This document shows, in pieces, positions 15,581-20,032 of a stretch of 20,032 nucleotides of DNA (its first letter is position 1; each line of letters opens with the position of its first letter). The notes beneath the pieces are model-generated. The model was not told the DNA's origin, did no database searches, and saw only the letters and a program-made list of their open reading frames with translations. The position numbers and the translations under genes are program-made. The stretch is from a virus, in IMG/VR virus record IMGVR_UViG_3300025122_003874, positions 1 through 20,032 of that record; one strand, written 5' to 3'.

Positions 15581-16756
15581 ATGCCAGTATTGGGACTAAG
15601 AGGAACGGGCGATTTCTCAACCGATGAGAGGCCCAAAAATTATCGAGAACTTATCCTATTGCTGTTCCCTAACTCGCCGGTATCGATCACCGCTTTGCTC
15701 TCAAAGTTGAAGGTCGAAGCAACCGACGATCCAGAATTTACCATTTTTACCAAGGGCCTACCGACCCAAACAGCCAGCATTAGCGGGTCACACTCCGCAG
15801 CGATAACCACGCTCACCTTGAGCGGAACGAATCCCGGAAAAGTTTTTAGGAAGGGCCACACCATAATGAACGAGCGGTCGCTCGAAGTTATGTGGGTGAC
15901 TTCGGACCCGTCCGGGAGTTTTGATTCGTTGAGCGTAGCCAGGGGCAAAGGATCCACGGCGGCAACGATGAACGATGCCGACGTAGTGAGAATCGTCGGA
16001 TCGAGCCACCTGGAAGGTGCCAGTGTCCCAACGTCGATCACCTACGATCCCTCAACCACGCTGAACTACACGCAGATATTCAGAACGTCGCTCGACGTAA
16101 CGGGAACGCAGAAGGCCACGCATATCCGTACCGGGAACGACTACCTGGAGCGGCAACGTGAGGCCCTGGAGCTTCACGCCATTGAAAGAGAGATGGCCTA
16201 TATTTTCGGGACCGGAGTGGAGGACACTTCTGGAGTTCAACCGCAAAGAACAACCAAAGGATTCGTTTCCCTCGTCACAACCAATGTGACGGATTTCGCG
16301 GACGCAGTTGACATCGACACCTGGGAGACATTCTTGGAGGATTGTTTCGAGAACGGATCCAACGAGAAGCTGTTCCTGGCCGGTAACACGGCGATCACGG
16401 TTATCAACAAGATGGGCCGCATCCACGGCCAGATCGAGATGACCCCGCGCTCCGAGAGCTTCGGGATGCAGATGCAGACCTACATCACCCCGTATGGCAC
16501 GTTGCAGATTAGGCAACACGCACTGTTCTCCAAGAGTGCCACGTTTAAGGATTGGGGGCTGTTAATTGACCAGAAATATTTGGTCGACAGGCCGCTAATA
16601 GGTAACGGCGAGAACCGGGACACCCATTACAGGGAGAACGTCCAGAGTCCTGGGGATGACCGCGTGACAGACGAGTGGCTTACCGAGATCGGGCTGGAGC
16701 TCGAGCATGAGACCGTCCATGGGGTTGCCAAGAATATGTCCGCCCTGGTGCCGTAA
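15581..16756 (+). CDS. Major capsid protein, SU10-like (HK97 fold)
   Basis: The 391 residues match the pattern of the SU10-type (DUF5309) major capsid family. An N-terminal arm is followed by a beta-rich domain with Gly/Ser/Thr repeats, a YTQIFRTSLDVTGTQKA segment (about 164-180), a long helix beginning LERQREALELHAIEREMAYI (about 190-209), a GTGVED loop and a C-terminal region. A strong AAAGGAG precedes the ATG by seven bases, fitting high expression. It follows the probable scaffold by 12 bases. A hairpin lies 47 bases after the stop. Assigned from memory of the family. Confidence 0.85.
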   Translation: MPVLGLRGTGDFSTDERPKNYRELILLLFPNSPVSITALLSKLKVEATDDPEFTIFTKGLPTQTASISGSHSAAITTLTLSGTNPGKVFRKGHTIMNERSLEVMWVTSDPSGSFDSLSVARGKGSTAATMNDADVVRIVGSSHLEGASVPTSITYDPSTTLNYTQIFRTSLDVTGTQKATHIRTGNDYLERQREALELHAIEREMAYIFGTGVEDTSGVQPQRTTKGFVSLVTTNVTDFADAVDIDTWETFLEDCFENGSNEKLFLAGNTAITVINKMGRIHGQIEMTPRSESFGMQMQTYITPYGTLQIRQHALFSKSATFKDWGLLIDQKYLVDRPLIGNGENRDTHYRENVQSPGDDRVTDEWLTEIGLELEHETVHGVAKNMSALVP

Positions 16757-16803
16757 TCTTCCAACCTGATGCCGGTGTTCAATCCGGTGTAGGCGATTAA
16801 CTT

Positions 16804-16833
16804 CGGGGAAGGGCAGGTAGCTGCCCTTCCCCG
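16804..16833 (+). terminator. Strong 13-bp hairpin after the capsid gene
   Basis: CGGGGAAGGGCAG (16804-16816) pairs perfectly with CTGCCCTTCCCCG (16821-16833) across the loop GTAG. No T tract follows, so it is not a full Rho-independent terminator. It may halt or process the message, lowering expression of later genes or protecting the capsid mRNA. Confidence 0.6.
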
Positions 16834-16849
16834 GATGAAAGGAGCAGTG

Positions 16850-17173
16850 ATGGCTTTAACTTTCACCAAACGAGCCAAGATGCCTCCCTTGCGTGGGGGC
16901 ATGATGATGACCGTGTACGACATCACGTTCGACACGGCAGGGCCGACCTGGGCCGTTACCGCGGCAAATGTGGGGCTTCCTACAAACGGGACGCTTCTGG
17001 CGGTCATACCGGCTGGGGGAACTCCCGGTGGGTATGGGGTGTGGTGGGACCGCGCCAACGCGCTTCTTCGTGCATATGAGGAAGCTGACGGGGCGGCGGC
17101 TATGGGAGTTGCCGATGCCGGGGATCTGAACGGTACGATCATCACCTGTCTGTGTATCGGCTACGGAGGTTAG
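16850..17173 (+). CDS. Small probable head protein after capsid
   Basis: The 107 residues are Gly- and Ala-rich with beta-like segments (TVYDITFDTAGPTWAVTAAN, GTLLAVIPAGGTPGGYGVWW). AAGGAG six bases before ATG 16850 decides this start over an in-frame ATG at 16835 that overlaps the ribosome site. Its place behind the capsid gene suggests a decoration, stabilising or head-completion protein. The family is not recognised, and there is no signal peptide. The preceding hairpin could set its level relative to capsid. Confidence 0.65.
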   Translation: MALTFTKRAKMPPLRGGMMMTVYDITFDTAGPTWAVTAANVGLPTNGTLLAVIPAGGTPGGYGVWWDRANALLRAYEEADGAAAMGVADAGDLNGTIITCLCIGYGG

Positions 17174-17175
17174 TG

Positions 17176-17388
17176 ATGGCATTCAAGAAGAAGGTGGTTG
17201 ATAGCGAGCAAGCAGACCCGGTTGAAGAGGTAGCGGAGATGGCCTTTGTCTGTAACAAGTACAAGGAGCTCAGGATCGGCAAAGACATCAAGTTCGAGAA
17301 TGGCCTGTTCAAGACCACGAATCCGAATGTGATTGCCAAGATGAAAGAAAACGACGGGTGGTTGATGTTCATTCACCCGCGAGATTGA
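17176..17388 (+). CDS. Small phage protein of unknown function
   Basis: The 70-residue protein has a charged N-terminus (MAFKKKVVDSEQADPVEEVA) and a more ordered C-terminal half (RIGKDIKFENGLFKTTNPNV, then IAKMKENDGWLMFI). This resembles small head-module proteins whose core reads F-x-NGLF-x-T-x-NP-x-V; I cannot name the family. GGAGG seven bases before the ATG decides the start over an upstream in-frame ATG at 17152. Two bases separate it from the previous stop, so it is cotranslated. Confidence 0.6.
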   Translation: MAFKKKVVDSEQADPVEEVAEMAFVCNKYKELRIGKDIKFENGLFKTTNPNVIAKMKENDGWLMFIHPRD

Positions 17389-17517
17389 GGTCGTCAATGA
17401 ATTTTGGGGATGGGGGTGTAGGGTAAATTCAAGGCAAAGTAGCCGCAAGCCCGTATCCGGTGCGACTGAGAAGGGCATTAGGCGGTTAGGTGTTATCTGG
17501 GATGCAAGGAGGAAACG

Positions 17518-17706
17518 ATGTACGGACTAAAAGGAACGAGAGTCAGCCGGGCGGACGTTTCAATGTGTAAGGGAAAACCACACAACCGGGCGAGTAAAGG
17601 TCAAGGTGGCGGGGATAAGACCCCGGCAAAGATGGGGTTGAAGTATCCCAAGCGCGGGCATCAATCTGACGTTGACCACGCATTCGGACGCACGCGGTCC
17701 AAGTAA
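17518..17706 (+). CDS. Basic mini-protein, 62 residues
   Basis: The protein is rich in Lys, Arg and Gly (MYGLKGTRVSRADVSMCKGK, later GLKYPKRGHQ) with no membrane segment. A near-ideal AAGGAGG precedes the ATG by six bases, which makes translation likely. It has a positive charge that would suit nucleic acid or virion binding. The family is not recognised. The 129 bases before it hold no gene that I can see. Confidence 0.6.
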   Translation: MYGLKGTRVSRADVSMCKGKPHNRASKGQGGGDKTPAKMGLKYPKRGHQSDVDHAFGRTRSK

Positions 17707-17723
17707 CCAAGAAGGAGACAAAG

Positions 17724-18146
17724 ATGAAACAACTCCGCGAGATAGGGATTGTCACGTTTTTTGTGGTGCTACTGAGCGGTTTGATTACCGGTACCCTTCT
17801 TATAGCTCAGACGAGCCTCCATGAGGTGCGCGGGGCATTGGACTTTGTGCAGTTCGATCCCCAGGTGAGGATCGCCGGGAACATGACCGTCGAAAAGAAA
17901 GACGGGACCGATCTGTTCGAGATGACCGACATTGGGGGATTCCACATCGTTGAAACGTCGGATGTGGCCGAGACCACGGACCTGAGTTCGGATGCCGAGG
18001 TTGCCCTTCTGACCTGTAACGATCAGTTCATCATCCAGTACAACAACGGGGGCGTACTTACCTACATGACGATTGACCTCGACGGCTCAGATACGAGTTG
18101 GGCGCAAAGCACAACCGCACCGACGGGTTGTAGCTTTAATCTGTGA
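17724..18146 (+). CDS. Putative exported or membrane-anchored protein
   Basis: The 140 residues begin with a basic start and a hydrophobic helix (IGIVTFFVVLLSGLITGTLL, residues 7-26), either a signal peptide with a possible site after AQT or a membrane anchor. The rest is polar and beta-rich (DLFEMTDIGGFHIVE), with one Cys near residue 100 and one near 136 that could form a disulfide. GGAG precedes the ATG. An exported protein within the head and neck genes is unusual; it may act in the host envelope during infection. Family not recognised. Confidence 0.6.
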   Translation: MKQLREIGIVTFFVVLLSGLITGTLLIAQTSLHEVRGALDFVQFDPQVRIAGNMTVEKKDGTDLFEMTDIGGFHIVETSDVAETTDLSSDAEVALLTCNDQFIIQYNNGGVLTYMTIDLDGSDTSWAQSTTAPTGCSFNL

Positions 18147-18343
18147 TCCGAAAAGAAGGTCACGGGTATAGGCTCTATTCGACCTCGAAACCTGGCCGGG
18201 CTTTGGGCCCGGTCAGGTTATCCAAGGAAGAAGTAGGGCGGAAAGATGAGAAGCGAGTGCAGTTCTTTAAGAACCTTGGGCACTCGAAAGGCGGACCCGG
18301 TAGTTTGAAGGCCAAGTTTCCCAAGAAAAGCCTCCTCAACTAA
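18143..18343 (+). CDS. Basic small protein of the YKLYSxxxGRxLG phage type
   Basis: The 66-residue protein starts at a GTG that overlaps the previous stop (GTGA). Its core, YRLYSTSKPGRALGPVRLSK, then RVQFFKNLGHSKGG, matches the pattern of a widespread small phage protein (Y-x-L/V-x-S, G-x-x-LG, x-V-x-FFK) of unknown function. The Lys-rich C-terminus could bind nucleic acid. A 13-bp hairpin (18189-18219) falls within the coding region. The pattern match makes this more than a chance frame. No ribosome site is seen, so it depends on coupling. Confidence 0.62.
   Translation: MIRKEGHGYRLYSTSKPGRALGPVRLSKEEVGRKDEKRVQFFKNLGHSKGGPGSLKAKFPKKSLLN
18189..18219 (+). repeat. Long hairpin inside a small coding region
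   Basis: AACCTGGCCGGGC (18189-18201) and GCCCGGTCAGGTT (18207-18219) form a 13-bp stem with one G-U pair and a TTTGG loop. It lies within the 66-residue gene. No T tract follows. It may slow translation or be an mRNA-processing site. Confidence 0.5.
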
Positions 18344-18344
18344 T

Positions 18345-18989
18345 GTGGCAAACACTACACTCACACTCCTACAAGCGGCAATGGGAAATTGGTTGGGTGA
18401 TGTTAATACCACCCGGCTACCCGACGCTATCCGCCTCGATTGCATCAACGCGGCAGTCCGGTTCTTCCTTCGCCAGTACGATCTGAGGTACGGCGAGATA
18501 ACTGACACCTTCGCCACCGTTGCCTCCACATACGATTACAGCGTCCCTACCGGCTGGTTACGACCCCATACCCTTTGGTACACCCATCCTACTAATAGCT
18601 CCACGGTAGTCCTGATTTACCGCGAGAAGGAAGCCTTCGACATTCTGTTCCCCGACCCCAGCAAAGAGGGCGTACCAACCTACTATACGGTGTGGGGTGC
18701 CAATATCCGGTTGGGAAAGACCCCGGATCAGGTTGTTACCCTCAATCGAAATTACTACGGGCTGCTCACCGACCTGGCCTCTGCCAGTGACACCAATGTG
18801 TTTACCGAAGATGCCTGGGAGGCGATCCTGTTCAAGGCCCTGGAGATCGCTTGTGAAGGTTACGGGATCAACGACAGGCGTTTGCCCCAATGGAAGATGC
18901 TTGCTCGTCAGTGGGGGGAGCAGTTGGTTACTTCTCATGCCCGTGCGAGGACGAGCGGGAGAAAGGCCCAGAGTTCGGAACCGGGATGA
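18345..18989 (+). CDS. Head-tail adaptor protein, SU10 type
   Basis: The 214-residue protein matches the SU10-type adaptor pattern. An N-terminal helix (TLLQAAMGNWLGD, then LPDAIRLDCINAAVRFFLRQ) is followed by YDYSVPTGWLRPHTLWYT and a beta-rich core, and a C-terminal helical region ends in a basic tail. Adaptors sit under the portal ring and join the tail or neck. It uses a GTG start at 18345, one base after the previous stop; the overlapping ATG at 18343 is in another frame. The stop overlaps the next gene as ATGA. Together with the capsid protein it supports an SU10-like virion. Confidence 0.8.
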   Translation: MANTTLTLLQAAMGNWLGDVNTTRLPDAIRLDCINAAVRFFLRQYDLRYGEITDTFATVASTYDYSVPTGWLRPHTLWYTHPTNSSTVVLIYREKEAFDILFPDPSKEGVPTYYTVWGANIRLGKTPDQVVTLNRNYYGLLTDLASASDTNVFTEDAWEAILFKALEIACEGYGINDRRLPQWKMLARQWGEQLVTSHARARTSGRKAQSSEPG

Positions 18990-19255
18990 GATCACAAATA
19001 ATTATGGCAATGCTCTTGGCTTGGTTCCTGTTCTCCATAGAGGAAGGAAAAGAGTACGTTCTCAAAATCCCATTCAACAGGCTGGAATGTGAGTTCAGTA
19101 AGGACTTCCACCAACGGTATATCCCGTGGAATTGGTATGAATGCATTAATTTAGGTCTCGGAATCACCAAGGAGGAGGAGACATACCGAGCACTCCAAGG
19201 GTTAATTGCGGATGGCGTACAAGACGCTAAAGGCGGGAGGGAAGGATCAAAATGA
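18986..19255 (+). CDS. Putative small exported protein
   Basis: The 89 residues begin with a hydrophobic helix (MRSQIIMAMLLAWFLFSIEE) that could be a signal peptide or anchor. Two cysteines follow in the polar rest (LECEF and YECIN). The start overlaps the adaptor stop as ATGA, and its stop overlaps the next gene as ATGA. A longer upstream in-frame extension overlaps the adaptor and is shadow. The family is not recognised. Its link with the O-antigen ligase-like gene suggests a shared role at the envelope. Confidence 0.55.
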   Translation: MRSQIIMAMLLAWFLFSIEEGKEYVLKIPFNRLECEFSKDFHQRYIPWNWYECINLGLGITKEEETYRALQGLIADGVQDAKGGREGSK

Positions 19256-20032
19256 TTTTCCCCCCTCTCGCTATTGCCAGCTTGCTCCTGTTCTACACCG
19301 GGATCGTGAATGGGTATGAGTTACCTAAACTTCTGTTTGTCGGGCTGCTTGTAATCTTCGGACTTGGTTACCTGCTAGAATCCAAAAAAGTTTCTCTCCC
19401 GTGCCAGTATCCGATTGCCTTGTTCTTCGCGGGGTCCGTACTGTCGGCCTGGGGGGCGCTGAACCACTACGAGCTGGTGTTGGCGTTGTCCTTGGATCTG
19501 ATGGGGATCTCCCTTTTCTGGATAATCGTCAACGCGGTCAAACCCATGGCCATGGAGGGAATCCTGTGGGGTCTGTCGATGATTGGGGCAACCATAGCCC
19601 TGTTCTTCATATTCCTACCCGGCGATCAGGGATCGATTGGCAACTCCGCACTGGCGGGTATCTTCATGGTGCCGCTTATTCCCATCGCGGTTTACCTGGC
19701 ACCGTGGGGGTTGATCCCCGCCGCGATAATCGGAGCCGGGATTTACGTCACGAACTCCCATGCGGCGTTCCTTGGTGGCCTAGTGATCGTGGCCGTGGTG
19801 ATCTGGCGAAACGCGGCGGTGTGTCCCAAGACGCTTGCCATCATTCCAACCGTGATCGCCTCCCTGCTTATCTTGAAGATGGGGATCGGCGCGGACACTT
19901 CCATACGGTACCGGCTTGATTGGTGGAGAAACAGCGCCTACATGGTTGCCGACCATCCGGTGTTCGGTATAGGGCGCGGCAACTATGTCGTGGTTTATCC
20001 TCAGTATGCCATCCTGGGGGACCGGGTGATGC
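19252..20032 (+). CDS. O-antigen ligase/polymerase-like membrane protein (3' end off window)
   Basis: The visible 260 residues hold about eight hydrophobic segments (FPPLAIASLLLFYTGIVNG at the N-terminus, for example) followed by a periplasmic-type loop. From Arg219, RYRLDWWRNSAYMVADHPVF then GIGRGNYVVVYPQY matches the Wzy_C signature of O-antigen ligase and polymerase proteins (WaaL/Wzy superfamily), which join sugar chains or attach them to lipid A. In a phage, such a gene could change the host surface and exclude other phages. The ATG overlaps the previous stop (ATGA). The C-terminus is beyond the window. Confidence 0.85.
   Translation, partial: MIFPPLAIASLLLFYTGIVNGYELPKLLFVGLLVIFGLGYLLESKKVSLPCQYPIALFFAGSVLSAWGALNHYELVLALSLDLMGISLFWIIVNAVKPMAMEGILWGLSMIGATIALFFIFLPGDQGSIGNSALAGIFMVPLIPIAVYLAPWGLIPAAIIGAGIYVTNSHAAFLGGLVIVAVVIWRNAAVCPKTLAIIPTVIASLLILKMGIGADTSIRYRLDWWRNSAYMVADHPVFGIGRGNYVVVYPQYAILGDRVM

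Noticed and set aside
16052-16519. A 155-codon minus-strand frame opposite the capsid gene
   Set aside because: The + strand SU10-like capsid frame accounts for the region.
19401-19919. A 172-codon + frame inside the O-antigen ligase-like gene
   Set aside because: It is out of frame with the membrane protein, whose hydrophobic segments and Wzy_C signature are clear.

Overview
The window is a tailed-phage genome segment (a prophage or a phage contig) whose left end carries bacterial restriction-modification genes. The host cannot be named from the sequence. The base composition is moderately GC-rich, Shine-Dalgarno sites of the AAGGAG type precede many of the phage genes, and most genes lie on the + strand. 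Nothing points to archaea. The pyruvoyl arginine decarboxylase and the proteobacterial-style HsdM/HsdS suggest a Gram-negative environmental bacterium; this is inference.

Layout. (1) 1-2909: hsdM (its first one or two codons lie off the window), overlapping hsdS, then only the first dozen codons of hsdR. The hsdR frame then runs straight into phage sequence. (2) About 2910-5332: packaging module, with a VRR-NUC nuclease, a probable small terminase, the large terminase and a tiny basic peptide. The nuclease and small terminase overlap as ATGA, and the two terminase genes overlap by 41 bases. (3) 5339-7708: a second, unrelated, full-length HsdS without any HsdM, then a complete pyruvoyl-dependent arginine decarboxylase (PdaD). 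Both look like cargo. (4) 7709-9880: a regulatory island. Most genes are on the minus strand: an excisionase-type HTH protein with a second domain, a Cys-rich mini-protein, and a MerR-like HTH protein with its own terminator. A promoter with a palindromic operator lies in this island, as does a C/G-homopolymer hairpin. (5) 9890-11406: small hypothetical and zinc-ribbon proteins. (6) 11482-18989: virion module, with a small beta-rich protein, portal, coiled-coil protein, HTH mini-protein, scaffold, SU10-like major capsid protein, a hairpin, two small head proteins, basic mini-proteins, one exported protein and an SU10-type adaptor. (7) 18986-20032+: a short putative exported protein and an O-antigen ligase/polymerase-like membrane protein that runs off the right end, joined to each other and to the adaptor by ATGA overlaps.

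How it works together. Regions 2 and 6 supply DNA packaging and head/neck assembly of what looks like a podovirus-type particle with SU10-like capsid and adaptor proteins. In many phages the packaging and structural genes adjoin; here about 6.5 kb of accessory and regulatory DNA separates TerL from the small protein that precedes the portal. The cargo could alter the host: a new restriction specificity, arginine-to-agmatine conversion, and surface polysaccharide change.

Main cautions. The hsdR/phage junction could be a real insertion or recombination, or an assembly chimera. Functions of the small ORFs are mostly unknown. No tRNA, CRISPR, insertion sequence or integrase is visible.
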